NCBI GenBank assembly: GCA_020633435.1
Contig: JACKDP010000004.1
Coordinates: 372,001 to 436,000, forward strand
Direction of reading: 5' to 3'
Source of the DNA: Myxococcales bacterium
GTDB lineage: Bacteria > Myxococcota_A > Bradymonadia > UBA7976 > UBA1532
Length of the DNA: 64,000 nt
Numbering within the stretch: the first letter of the stretch is position 1; each line of letters starts with the position of its first letter. Position numbers and translations under genes: made by a program. The notes under the pieces are model-generated. The model did no database searches and was not told where the DNA came from. It saw only the letters and a program-made list of their open reading frames with translations. Below are positions 22,982 through 32,255 of this stretch, piece by piece.

Positions 22982-25291
22982 ATGCGAACCCTGATCCCCG
23001 CGCTCGTGCTGGCCGGCTGCGCTGGTGGCGGCCCCCTGCCCCCCGCCGATCCGCCGCCGCCCGCCGCGGCCGCGTCCGCCGCCTCCGCCGCGCCGGCCAG
23101 CGCGGCCCCCGCCCGCGACGACCGCGCGGAGGCCCGCCTGCTGGCCGCCGGCGATCCGGTGCTGGCCCTGGGCCTCGGGGCCGAGGTGGGCGACATCTGG
23201 CTGGAGAACCCCCAGGTGGTGGCGCTGCTCGCCGGGCTGGACCACCGGCTCGGGCCCTCGGCCAGCGGCGGGGCCATCCTGCACGTCGGCCTGCGGGGGG
23301 CCACGCCCCGGGCGCGCCTGGGGGCGATGGTGCCCGTCTTCGACGAGGCGGGGCAGCGCGCGCCGGTCTTCGATCGCGTCGACATCATGCAGGATGGCCG
23401 CCTCGGCGGGCCCGCGATCGTGCGCCTCACCGGGCGGGATCCGGTGGACGACGAGCTGGTGCTGACGGAGGAGATCGTCCTGCTCCCCGACGCCGAGGGC
23501 GTGCGGCTCATCACCGAGGCCGAGAACAAATCTGCTGGATATTACAAGGGATTCCGGTTCGGACAGCTCGTGGAGTGGGGGGGGCTCGCCCGGTTCGTGC
23601 CCGGCGAGCTGGACCCGCGGGGCGGGCGGACGACGTCCGACTGGGTCGGCGCGGCCGGCCCCGACACCAGCCTCGTGTTCGCTCCGCCGGTCGGGCGCGT
23701 GGTGGGCGTGCACGGGCAGGGCTGGTCCATCCTGAGCCCCAAGCCGGTGGATCTGACGCCCCGCAGCCGGGAGCGCGCGGAGCTGCTGCTGCAGCCGGGG
23801 CGCGGGGGCGAGGCGGACGCCATCCGCCAGCTCTTCGCGGCGCGCCAGACGGTGGTGGGCGAGGTGAGCGGCCGGGTGAACGTGCCAGGGGCCCGGGTGG
23901 AGCTGCTCGACGGCATGGGCGAGCCGGTGATGCGCGGGGTGGCGGACGCCGAGGGGCTCTTCCGGCTGCCGGCCCGCCCGGGGCGGCTGAAGCTGCGGGC
24001 GAGCGCGCCCGGCCGGGCGCCGGTGGTGGAGGGGCCCTTCAGCCTCGGCGGCGGGGACACGGTGAGCGTGCCGGCGACGCTGGGGCCGGCGAGCAGCCTG
24101 CGCTTCGCGTTCGACGAGGCGGGCCAGCCCCTCCCCGTCCGGCTGCTGGTGCTCGACGCGGCGGGGCGGGTGCCCGACCTGGCCGTCAGCGAGGGGGCGG
24201 TGCGGGCCGGGGACGCGCTGGTCAGCGCCACCGGGCGCGGCACCCTCGCGCTGCCGCCGGGGGCCTACAAGCTGCTCGTCGACGCGGGGCCGGCCCACGC
24301 GCAGGCCGAGGTGCCGGTGCAGATCGGCGTCGGAGCCGAGGCGGTGGTCGAGGCGGCCCTGGCGCGGGAGATGTCCACCGAGGGCTGGTTCGCCCTCGAT
24401 CCGCATGTGGAGCCGGCCACCGGCACCGACGGCATCGTGGTGCGCGCGGTGGACTGCGCCGCGGCGGGCGTGGACGCGGTGGTCTTGCTGGGCGATGGCG
24501 ACCTGCCCCGGGATCTGGGGCGGCCGCGCCTGTACGCCGGTCTGGCCACGGCGGATCCGGGGGTGGGGCGCTTCGCCGGGCTGCCGCTCACCGAGGCGGT
24601 GCCGGCGCTGCCCGTGCGCGACCGCGCCGCCGGCCGCCTGGCCAGCCTGGCCGGGCTGCCGGGCGACCCGCTGGTGGCCGTGCTGCGGCCGCGCTCCCCC
24701 GGCTGGGCCTACTTCGAGCACTTCAGCTTCGACGCCGAGGCGGCCGCGCTGCCGCGGGGCTTCTCCCTCGACTTCCAGCTCCTGGAGGTGGCGGTGCCGG
24801 GCGGGCGGCCGGCCGTCGAGCACGCCCTGGCCGACTACCTGGGCCTGCTCAAGCGCGGGCAGCGCGTGGTGCCCCTCGGCGGCAGCGGCGTGCGAGATCG
24901 GGGCGGCCGCTGCGGGGTGGCGCGCACCTGGCTGCCCGGGCGGCCCGACGGCCCGGCGGCCCTGAAGGCGGCCCTCACCGACGGCCCCGTCGTCGCGGGC
25001 TTCGGCCCCATCCTCGACGTGACGCTGACGGCCGGTGGCCGCGCCCAGGTGCGCATCCGCGCCGCGGCCGCCCACCGCCCCGACGTGGTGCGCGTCTTCG
25101 CCGACGGGCGCCTGGCCGAGCTCAAGGCCCTGCCTGGCAAGGGCCCGCTCGACACCGAGGTCACCCTGCGGGTGCCGGCGGACGCCTGCGCCGTGGTGGC
25201 CACGGTGGACCGCCGGACGGCCAACGCGGAGCTGGACGCCTTCGCGGTCACCAGCGCCCAGGCCGTGCCCGAGGCGAGCTGCCCTCCCTGA
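22982..25291 (+). CDS. Large lipoprotein with carboxypeptidase-regulatory-like and degenerate PHP-like regions
   Basis: This 769-residue protein has a signal MRTLIPALVLAGC with the lipid Cys near residue 13, then an Ala/Pro linker. A beta-rich N-terminal domain (about 60-290) is followed by a carboxypeptidase-regulatory-like segment (VSGRVNVPGARVELLDGMGEPVMRGVADAEGLFRLPARPG, about 300-345). From about 462 the sequence GWFALDPHVEPATGTDGIVVRAVDCAAAGVDAVVLLGDGDL parallels the GDLHVHT...EEAARAGLDFVALTDHN region of CehA/McbA-type PHP hydrolases, but the metal-binding HxH and DH residues are missing. It is probably a non-catalytic, exported relative. The function is unknown. Confidence 0.8.
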   Translation: MRTLIPALVLAGCAGGGPLPPADPPPPAAAASAASAAPASAAPARDDRAEARLLAAGDPVLALGLGAEVGDIWLENPQVVALLAGLDHRLGPSASGGAILHVGLRGATPRARLGAMVPVFDEAGQRAPVFDRVDIMQDGRLGGPAIVRLTGRDPVDDELVLTEEIVLLPDAEGVRLITEAENKSAGYYKGFRFGQLVEWGGLARFVPGELDPRGGRTTSDWVGAAGPDTSLVFAPPVGRVVGVHGQGWSILSPKPVDLTPRSRERAELLLQPGRGGEADAIRQLFAARQTVVGEVSGRVNVPGARVELLDGMGEPVMRGVADAEGLFRLPARPGRLKLRASAPGRAPVVEGPFSLGGGDTVSVPATLGPASSLRFAFDEAGQPLPVRLLVLDAAGRVPDLAVSEGAVRAGDALVSATGRGTLALPPGAYKLLVDAGPAHAQAEVPVQIGVGAEAVVEAALAREMSTEGWFALDPHVEPATGTDGIVVRAVDCAAAGVDAVVLLGDGDLPRDLGRPRLYAGLATADPGVGRFAGLPLTEAVPALPVRDRAAGRLASLAGLPGDPLVAVLRPRSPGWAYFEHFSFDAEAAALPRGFSLDFQLLEVAVPGGRPAVEHALADYLGLLKRGQRVVPLGGSGVRDRGGRCGVARTWLPGRPDGPAALKAALTDGPVVAGFGPILDVTLTAGGRAQVRIRAAAAHRPDVVRVFADGRLAELKALPGKGPLDTEVTLRVPADACAVVATVDRRTANAELDAFAVTSAQAVPEASCPP

Positions 25292-25307
25292 GCGGCGCTT
25301 CACACTT

Positions 25308-25319
25308 CTTCACGTGAAG
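25308..25319. promoter_or_regulatory. Perfect palindrome upstream of the exbB operon
   Basis: The perfect 12-bp palindrome CTTCACGTGAAG lies in the 203-bp gap before exbB. A second hairpin (CACCC, four-base loop, GGGTG) lies at 25333-25346. The first may be an operator and the pair may terminate the upstream lipoprotein gene, although neither has a T-run. No iron-box-like sequence was recognised. Confidence 0.3.
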
Positions 25320-25494
25320 GCAAGCGCGCTGACACCCTGATGGGTGACGCTTTCGCCTCGGTCTGGTGTTGAAGGCGAGGACGCGACGTTCCGGGCGCCA
25401 CGGCATCTTCACCGGGCCGGCTGCCCTGGACTTGGCCTCCCAGGCGCTGTAAACAACAAAACCCCTTGCGGGACCGCCGAATGCAGGACGAGGC

Positions 25495-26148
<654 letters not shown>

Positions 26149-26151
26149 GCC

Positions 26152-26571
26152 ATGGCCGGGGGCATCAAGCTCGACGACGATGAGGGCATCTCCGAGATCA
26201 ACGTCACGCCCCTCGTCGACATCATGCTCGTGCTGCTGATCATCTTCATGGTGGCGTCCAGCTACATCGTGAAGGAGACCATCGAGATCAAGCTGCCCAA
26301 GGCCGCGACCGGGGGCGAGACCGTGGGCGAGTCGCTGGCGTTCAAGATCGCCGCCGACGGGAAGCTGTACATCGGCGACGAGCCCGCCTCGAAGGCCGAC
26401 ATCGCGGCGGCCTGCCAGCGGGTGAAGGACAACCCCGACGCCATGGCGCTCATCTCGGCGGACGCCGACGTGCCCCATGGGCGGGTGACGGCCCTCATCG
26501 ACTTCGTGCGCCTCAACGGGGTGGCCAACTTCGCCATCAACATCGAGCCCTCGGAGGAGTCGGCGCTGTGA
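26152..26571 (+). CDS. exbD: ExbD/TolR biopolymer transport protein
   Basis: This 139-residue protein has a short cytoplasmic N-terminus ending EGISEINVTPLVDIMLVLLIIFMVASS, which contains the conserved membrane Asp (VDIMLVLLIIF) used in proton translocation. A periplasmic domain (KLPKAATGG ... LISADADVPHGRVTALIDFVRLNGVANFAINIE) follows. It pairs with the ExbB encoded immediately upstream. Its TGA overlaps the GTG of tonB (GTGA). Confidence 0.93.
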   Translation: MAGGIKLDDDEGISEINVTPLVDIMLVLLIIFMVASSYIVKETIEIKLPKAATGGETVGESLAFKIAADGKLYIGDEPASKADIAAACQRVKDNPDAMALISADADVPHGRVTALIDFVRLNGVANFAINIEPSEESAL

Positions 26572-27392
26572 TCTTCGCCCTCCAGGACGAGCCCGAGAGC
26601 GGCCGGCGCTGGGCCATCCTGGGCCTGGGCGCCATCGTCGCGGTCGCCGTCTGGGGCGGGGGCATCTTCGCGGCCAGCCGCTACCAGCCCGACGAGAAGC
26701 CCAAGCAGGTGGCCATCGTCGTCAAGCTGGTCAAGCCGAAGCCCAAGCCGCCGGAGCCGAAGCCCGAGGCGCCGAAGACGGAGGCCCCGCCGACGCTGCC
26801 GCCGCCGCCGCCGCCGACGGAGCCGCCGCCGCCGCCCCCGAAGCCGAAGCCGAAGAAGCCGGAGCCCAAGAAGAAGCCGGAGCCGCCGAAGCCCCCGCCG
26901 GAGACGCCGAAGCCCCCGCCGGAGACGCCGGCCACCACGCCGCCGAAGCCCGCCCCCGTGCAGCTCGGCATGACGTACGGCATGGACGACAAGGGCAAGG
27001 GACCGGCCGTCCAGCAGGGCAACCAGTTCGGCGGCAGCAAGGGCGGCGAGGCGAAGGCCCCCGTCAAGGACCCCCCGCCCGGCGGCGAGAAGCTGCAGGA
27101 GGGCCCCGCCCGGGAGCCGGTGCGCACGGCCGCGACGGTGAAGAAGAAGGTGCGGCCGGAGTACACCCGGGCCGCCCTGCGCGCGGGCATCGAGGGCAAG
27201 GTCGTGGTGGTCGCCCGCATCGACGTGGACGGCAAGGTCACCGAGGTGAAGCTCATCAAGGGGCTGGGCTACGGTCTGGACGAGGTCGCCGTCGAGGCGG
27301 TCAAGAAGTGGCTCTTCACCCCCGCTACCCTCGATGGCAAGGCCATCGCCAGCAGCAAGAGGATCGACGTTGACTTCGTCATCGAGGACTAG
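26568..27392 (+). CDS. tonB: TonB energy-transducing protein
   Basis: This 274-residue protein has a GTG start overlapping the exbD stop. It has one N-terminal transmembrane helix (AILGLGAIVAVAVWGGGIFAAS, about 15-36), then a long Pro/Lys/Glu-rich periplasmic spacer (about 45-135, KPKPKKPEPKKKPEPPKPPP). The C-terminal TonB domain reads VKKKVRPEYTRAALRAGIEGKVVVVARIDVDGKVTEVKLIKGLGYGLDEVAVEAVKKWLFTPA. It transmits ExbBD energy to outer-membrane receptors such as the next gene product. The next gene's preferred start lies within its last codons. Confidence 0.93.
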   Translation: MIFALQDEPESGRRWAILGLGAIVAVAVWGGGIFAASRYQPDEKPKQVAIVVKLVKPKPKPPEPKPEAPKTEAPPTLPPPPPPTEPPPPPPKPKPKKPEPKKKPEPPKPPPETPKPPPETPATTPPKPAPVQLGMTYGMDDKGKGPAVQQGNQFGGSKGGEAKAPVKDPPPGGEKLQEGPAREPVRTAATVKKKVRPEYTRAALRAGIEGKVVVVARIDVDGKVTEVKLIKGLGYGLDEVAVEAVKKWLFTPATLDGKAIASSKRIDVDFVIED

Positions 27393-30021
27393 AGCGGCCA
27401 TCCCCTCGTTTTTGCTGACTTTTCTCTTCGCTACCGGCGGCGCGCTCGCCCAGGACGCGCCCGACGTGGGGGGCGACGAGCTGCCCGAGGCGCGGCCCCC
27501 CGCCCCGCCCGCGGCGGCGCCGGGCACGGCCGAGCCGGTGGTGGTGCCGCCCGAGCTGACGAAGTTCGTCGAGGCCGAGTACCCGCCCGAGGCCTTCGCG
27601 AAGGGTGAGGGCGCCGACGTGCTGCTGCGGCTGACCATCTCGGACACGGGGGCGGTCGACGAGGCCATCGTGGTGGAGTCCGGGGGCGAGGCCTTCGACA
27701 CCGCCGCCACCAACGCCGCGATGCTCTTCGAGTTCACGCCCGCCGTCATCGACGGGCAGCCCACCCCCGTGCAGATCCAGTACCGCTACCGGTTCGAGGT
27801 GAAGCAGGAGTCCACCCGCGTCGAGGTGCCGGTGGACGAGGCGCGCCCCACCGGCGACCTGGGCGGCGTCGCGCTGGAGAAGGGCACCCGCGCCCCGCTG
27901 GTGGGCGTCGTCGTGCGGCTGGCCGACGGCACGGAGGCCATCACCGACGCCCAGGGCGTCTTCCGCTTCGAGAAGCTGCCCGCCGGCCCCGTGGTCGTCA
28001 CCATCGACGACCCCACCTGGTACGCGCTGGAGGACGACGAGGAGGTCGTCGCCGGCAAGCTGACCGAGGTGAAGTACTACCTGGAGCGCAAGAGCGGCGA
28101 CGGGGCGTCCATCACGGTGGTGGGGCGGCGCGTCCAGAAGGAGGTCGCCCGCCGCACGCTCACGATGGAGGAGATCCGCAAGATCCCCGGCACCCAGGGC
28201 GACGCCCTGAAGGTCATCCAGAACCTGCCCGGCGTGGCCCGCATCCCGTTCGGCGGCGGCGCCCTCATCATCCGCGGCAGCAACCCCGGCGACTCGGCGG
28301 CGGTCATCAACCGCCACTTCGTGCCCCTCGTCTTCCACTTCGGCGGCCTGCGGAGCGTCTTCCCCAGCGAGCTGCTGGAGGACATCGACTTCTACCCCGG
28401 CAACTTCGGCGCCGAGTTCGGCCGCTACACCGGCGGCATCGTGGACGCCCGCATCCGCCGGCCCCGCGAGGACCGCCTGCACGGCCGGTTCGAGGCCGAC
28501 GTCTTCGACGCGGGCGTGCTGCTGGAGGGCCCCCTGCACGAGGGCGCGACCTTCGCCATCGCCGGCCGCCGCAGCTACATCGACGCCATCCTGCCCTTCG
28601 TCCTGCCCGACGACGCGCCCATCGACTTCACCGTGGCGCCCCGCTACTACGACTACCAGGCGCTCTACGACTACAAGAAGGGCGACCACCGCCTGCGCCT
28701 GTACTTCCTGGGCAGCGACGACAAGCTCGAGTTCCTGCTGGAGCAGCCGGCCAACGGCGACCCGTCCATCCGGGGCACCCTGGAGAACGAGACCTACTTC
28801 AACCGGCTGTACCTGGCCTGGAACGCGGCGTTCACCGACGACGTGGACCACGAGTTCAGCCTGGCCGCCGGCCAGAACCAGCTCTACTTCGCCGCCGCCG
28901 ACCAGATCTTCTTCCTGGTGGATGGCTGGATCGTCACGCTGCGCGACGACCTGGAGGTCCGCCTGTCGGAGCGCATCAAGCTGCGCACCGGCCTGGACGT
29001 CGAGGCCTTCTTCGGCAGCCTGAACATCAAGGCCCCCGTCCCGCCCAAGGAGGGCCAGCAGTCCCCGCCCCTCGCGGAGCGGGAAGTGCTCCAGATCAAA
29101 GAGGATTTCTTCTTCCTCAACCCGTCGCCCTGGGTCGAGCTCGAGCTGAAGCTGGGCGACCTCTTCCTGGTCCCGGGCTTCCGCGCCGACTACGACAAGG
29201 TGCTGGATGACTGGGCCTTCGACCCGCGGCTGAGCGGGCGCTACGACCTCGTGAAGGACGAGGAGGGCAAGGGCACGACCGTGCTCAAGGCCGGGGCGGG
29301 CCTGTACTCGCAGCGCCCCACCCCCGACGAGAGCGACGACGTCTTCGGCAACCCCGACATCGGGCTCGAGCACAGCCTGCACGTCTCGGCGGGCTTCGAG
29401 CAGCGCCTCACGTCGGCCATCGACCTCGACGTCGTGGGCTTCTACAAGTACCTCTACGACTCGGTGGGCCCGTCCGCCGACCCGGGCGAGCGCGTCAACA
29501 ACGGCACCCTGGGCCGCATCTACGGCATGGAGGTCCTGCTGCGCCACAACCTGCGCGAGCGGTTCTTCGGCTGGATCAGCTACACGCTCATGCGCTCGGA
29601 GCGGAAGGACGACGGCGAGGACGACTACCGCCTCTTCACCCTCGACCAGACCCACATCCTCACGATGCTCGGCCAGTACAAGCTGACGAGCCAGTGGGAG
29701 ATCGGCCTGCGGTGGCGCTACGTGACGGGCAACCCCCAGACGCCGCGCCAGGGCGCCGTGTACGCCGTCGACTCGGATGTCTACGTACCCTACTTCGGCA
29801 GCAGCAACAGCGAGCGCGTGGACGCCTTCCACCAGCTCGACCTGCGCGTCGACCGGCGCTGGGTCTACGAGGCCTGGATCCTCACGGCCTACCTGGAGAT
29901 CCAGAACGTCTACAACCGGGCGAACCCCGAGGGGATCACCTACAACTTCGACTCCACCCAGTCGGCGCCGCTGACGGGCCTCCCGATCATCCCGTCCTTC
30001 GGGCTGCGAGGAGAGTTCTGA
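27370..30021 (+). CDS. TonB-dependent receptor with N-terminal TonB_C-like and carboxypeptidase-regulatory-like domains
   Basis: About 883 residues if TTG 27370 is used (good SD AAGAGG, overlapping tonB); an in-frame ATG at 27334 lacks an SD. The signal ends LLTFLFATGGALAQ. A TonB C-terminal-like domain follows (FVEAEYPPEAFAKGEGADVLLRLTISDTGAVDEAIVVESGG...LFEFTPA), then a carboxypeptidase-regulatory-like domain (GTRAPLVGVVVRLADG...FRFEKLPAGP). The plug follows (RTLTMEEIRKIPGTQGDALKVIQNLPGV, GGGALIIRGSNPGDSAAVI, GNFGAEFGRYTGGIVDARIR) and then a beta-barrel to a terminal Phe. The substrate is unknown. It is the fourth gene of the exbB operon. Confidence 0.9.
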   Translation: MTSSSRTRAAIPSFLLTFLFATGGALAQDAPDVGGDELPEARPPAPPAAAPGTAEPVVVPPELTKFVEAEYPPEAFAKGEGADVLLRLTISDTGAVDEAIVVESGGEAFDTAATNAAMLFEFTPAVIDGQPTPVQIQYRYRFEVKQESTRVEVPVDEARPTGDLGGVALEKGTRAPLVGVVVRLADGTEAITDAQGVFRFEKLPAGPVVVTIDDPTWYALEDDEEVVAGKLTEVKYYLERKSGDGASITVVGRRVQKEVARRTLTMEEIRKIPGTQGDALKVIQNLPGVARIPFGGGALIIRGSNPGDSAAVINRHFVPLVFHFGGLRSVFPSELLEDIDFYPGNFGAEFGRYTGGIVDARIRRPREDRLHGRFEADVFDAGVLLEGPLHEGATFAIAGRRSYIDAILPFVLPDDAPIDFTVAPRYYDYQALYDYKKGDHRLRLYFLGSDDKLEFLLEQPANGDPSIRGTLENETYFNRLYLAWNAAFTDDVDHEFSLAAGQNQLYFAAADQIFFLVDGWIVTLRDDLEVRLSERIKLRTGLDVEAFFGSLNIKAPVPPKEGQQSPPLAEREVLQIKEDFFFLNPSPWVELELKLGDLFLVPGFRADYDKVLDDWAFDPRLSGRYDLVKDEEGKGTTVLKAGAGLYSQRPTPDESDDVFGNPDIGLEHSLHVSAGFEQRLTSAIDLDVVGFYKYLYDSVGPSADPGERVNNGTLGRIYGMEVLLRHNLRERFFGWISYTLMRSERKDDGEDDYRLFTLDQTHILTMLGQYKLTSQWEIGLRWRYVTGNPQTPRQGAVYAVDSDVYVPYFGSSNSERVDAFHQLDLRVDRRWVYEAWILTAYLEIQNVYNRANPEGITYNFDSTQSAPLTGLPIIPSFGLRGEF

Positions 30022-31079
30022 TGAAGGCCACCCTTGCCCTCGCCCTCGCCGCGGCCGGCCTCGTCGGCTGCGACAGCCGCGACCTGCAGTCCCGCTCCGA
30101 GATCCTCGAGTACCGCGTGCTGGCCATCCGGGCCGACATCCCGGAGCCGAGCCCGGATGACACCGCCACCCTCACCGTGGTGGAGCACGATCCAGCCGAC
30201 GTCGATCCCGAGGCCGAGACGGGCTCGCCGTTCTATGTGTGGGAAATCTGTCCGTTTTCCCTGGGCTCCCTCGCGCAGTACGACTGCCTGGATCCCCTGC
30301 AGGCGACGGGCGCGGGGCCCGACGGCAGCGCGCCCACGCCGGAGCAGCAGCAGGCGGCCGGGCGGGTGATCGCCACCCTCGCCGAGCTGGGCGTCTCGCC
30401 GCAGGAGGCCGCCGGCCTCTTCGCCCCGGACATCCGCCAGACGGCCGAGGGCACCATCACCATCGACCTGGAGACGGTGGGCGGCGTGGGCATCCGCGGC
30501 CTCTACGCCCTGTGCCAGGCCATCGCCAGCGACGGCGTCTGCCGCAGCTTCGAGGGCCAGGTGGTGCTGCTGGAGGAGGGCTGGAACCTCTACGTCAAGC
30601 TGTACAGCGGGCGGGAGGGCGTCGTGCGCAACGACACCGTGAAGGTGCTCAAGGTGCGCGACTTCGACGGGCGCAACCGGGCCAACCCGGCCTTCGCCAC
30701 GCTCGAGGCCTTCGACGCCAGCGGCGCCGCCGTCACCGGCGGGGTGCCCGAGCAGAAGCTGACGCTCAAGCTCACCATGGTGGGCGGCTCGGCCGAGACG
30801 TACCCGGCCATCCAGTACGACGACAACGGCCAGCCCGTGCGCGACGCCGACGGCGCCCTCGTGACCGAGGAGGAGACCGAGGAGCTGCTCTACTCGTGGT
30901 ACGCCACGGGCGGGAACATCGACCGCTCGCGCACGGTCACCGACGACCTCTTCGACCAGCGGGAGAACGAGTTCACGCTGCCCGAGGAGCCGGGGCCGGT
31001 GCGCCTGTACGTCATCGCCCGCGACGGCCGCGGCGGCTTCGCCGTGCGCAGCCTGGATTTGCAGGTCAGCGAGCCCTGA
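30021..31079 (+). CDS. Lipoprotein of the TonB operon, unknown function
   Basis: This 352-residue protein's ATG shares one base with the receptor stop (TGATG). The signal MKATLALALAAAGLVGC has a lipobox. The mature part begins DSRDLQSRSEILEYRVLAIRADIPEPSPDDTATL, then WEICPFSLGSLAQYDC, ending with an Ig-like beta domain (LYVIARDGRGGFAVRSLDLQV). Four Cys residues could form disulfides. Such lipoproteins placed directly after a receptor are common in myxobacterial genomes and may assist ligand capture at the outer membrane; this role is inferred from position. Confidence 0.8.
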   Translation: MKATLALALAAAGLVGCDSRDLQSRSEILEYRVLAIRADIPEPSPDDTATLTVVEHDPADVDPEAETGSPFYVWEICPFSLGSLAQYDCLDPLQATGAGPDGSAPTPEQQQAAGRVIATLAELGVSPQEAAGLFAPDIRQTAEGTITIDLETVGGVGIRGLYALCQAIASDGVCRSFEGQVVLLEEGWNLYVKLYSGREGVVRNDTVKVLKVRDFDGRNRANPAFATLEAFDASGAAVTGGVPEQKLTLKLTMVGGSAETYPAIQYDDNGQPVRDADGALVTEEETEELLYSWYATGGNIDRSRTVTDDLFDQRENEFTLPEEPGPVRLYVIARDGRGGFAVRSLDLQVSEP

Positions 31080-31088
31080 GGAGGCGGC

Positions 31089-31379
31089 GTGCACGAGGGA
31101 CTCTTCGCCTTCGAGGGTGACGCGCTGCGCCACCACGTCCAGACCGGGCCCGACCTGGACCATGTGGGCTGGTTCACCCAGATCGGCCTGCCCAGCCACG
31201 GGCCGGCCTACGACGCCATCCTGCGCGGGCGCGTGACGCACGACGTGGACACCGGCCGGGTGATCATCGGCATCTACGGCGCCGCCTACCTCTCCAACCG
31301 CCGCTACCGCCAGGTGGTCGAGGCCTTCGAGCTGGACGAGGGCGAGGTGGTGGAGAAGCGCCTCACCGAGCCGTATTGA
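31089..31379 (+). CDS. Small hypothetical protein
   Basis: This 96-residue protein has a GTG start at 31089 preceded by GAGGCG, 9 bp after the lipoprotein gene. Its sequence is HEGLFAFEGDALRHHVQTGP...IIGIYGAAYLSNRRYRQVVEAFELDEGEVVEKRL. It has no signal peptide and no Cys, and is probably a small cytoplasmic alpha/beta protein. No family is recognised. It is probably the sixth gene of the exbB operon. Confidence 0.65.
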   Translation: MHEGLFAFEGDALRHHVQTGPDLDHVGWFTQIGLPSHGPAYDAILRGRVTHDVDTGRVIIGIYGAAYLSNRRYRQVVEAFELDEGEVVEKRLTEPY

Positions 31380-31398
31380 GCGGCCGGCGGGCCCGCCG

Positions 31399-32079
31399 AT
31401 GACGCCGTGGCCCGACTTCGAGGGGGCGCCGCTGCCCGCCGGGGACGCCCTGGCCCAGGCCCTCCAGGGCGACGCGGCCTCCCGGGCACGCCTCGTCCGC
31501 GCCGCCGTGGTGCACGCCCCCTTCGCCGCCGCCGTCGTGGCCACCTGCCAGGCCCTCTTCGCCGACGGCGCCCCCCGCCCCCGCGGCGCGGCCATCCACG
31601 CCGCCCACGCGCTGCTCGCCCGCGCCCTCATCGGCCCGCTGGCCGAGGCGGTGGCGGCCGACGCCCTCGTCGGCGTGGCCGATCCGTTTCAGCCCGGCCG
31701 CTCGCTGGCCTACAGCGCCCTGCTCTACCTGGCCGAGGTGGCCCCGCCCTGGGACGCCCGCGCCCGGGCCGCCCTGGCCCATGGCCTGAGCCAGCCCGAG
31801 CTGCGCCCCCTCGCCTGGCGGGTCATCGGGGCCGACGCCCCGGAGGCCGTGCTGCCCCACCTCGGCGCCCTGCTCACCGAGCAGCCCGCCCTGGCCGACG
31901 AGGTGGGCACCCGCTTCGCCCTGCTCTTCCCCACCCACTGCGAGGCCGCCGCGGCCGCCGTCGCCCCCCTGCCCCTCGCCACCCGCGAGGCCTTCGCCGC
32001 CGCGCTGGAGAAGCACCTGCTGCGGGTGCACGCCGTGAAGCGCTGGGTGGCCTGCCGGCGGCTGCTGCTGGGGCGGTAG
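31399..32079 (+). CDS. Hypothetical helical protein
   Basis: This 226-residue protein is very Ala-rich and mostly helical (AALAHGLSQPELRPLAWRVIGADAPEAVLPHLGALL), suggesting HEAT/ARM-like repeats. There is no signal peptide. It lies 19 bp after the preceding gene and is the probable last gene of the operon, because a sigma-54 promoter follows. Codon use fits its neighbours, with strong GC at third positions. The function is unknown. Confidence 0.65.
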   Translation: MTPWPDFEGAPLPAGDALAQALQGDAASRARLVRAAVVHAPFAAAVVATCQALFADGAPRPRGAAIHAAHALLARALIGPLAEAVAADALVGVADPFQPGRSLAYSALLYLAEVAPPWDARARAALAHGLSQPELRPLAWRVIGADAPEAVLPHLGALLTEQPALADEVGTRFALLFPTHCEAAAAAVAPLPLATREAFAAALEKHLLRVHAVKRWVACRRLLLGR

Positions 32080-32203
32080 CCGTACGCCCGGTGCCGGGCG
32101 ATGGACACTGCGTGAACGAGGCGCCCACTGCGCGAGCGGCACGGTGTGGTGGCGGAGATACACGTCGGGCGCCGGGGAGGGCCATTCGGCGGCGGCAAGG
32201 GGC

Positions 32204-32219
32204 TGGTACGGCGGTTGCT
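32204..32219 (+). promoter_or_regulatory. Sigma-54 (RpoN) -24/-12 promoter
   Basis: TGGTACG-GCGG-TTGCT is an almost perfect match to the -24/-12 consensus (TGGYACR, four bases, TTGCW), with GG and GC at the required 10-bp separation. Initiation would fall about 12 bp downstream, near 32230, leaving a ~25-nt leader with a GGAGG SD before ATG 32256. Transcription from it would need an AAA+ enhancer-binding protein, not present in the window. It should drive the three genes that follow. Confidence 0.7.
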
Positions 32220-32255
32220 CAACCGGCATTCAACGATCCCGGCTGGAGGCCCCCG

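Noticed and set aside
22769..25303. Minus-strand open frame of 844 codons
   Set aside because: Antisense to the lipoprotein at 22982; low-complexity Arg/Gly/Pro/His composition, no SD or motif.
27334..27369. TonB-dependent receptor start at ATG 27334
   Set aside because: No SD; TTG 27370 has AAGAGG at the right distance and still leaves a full signal peptide.
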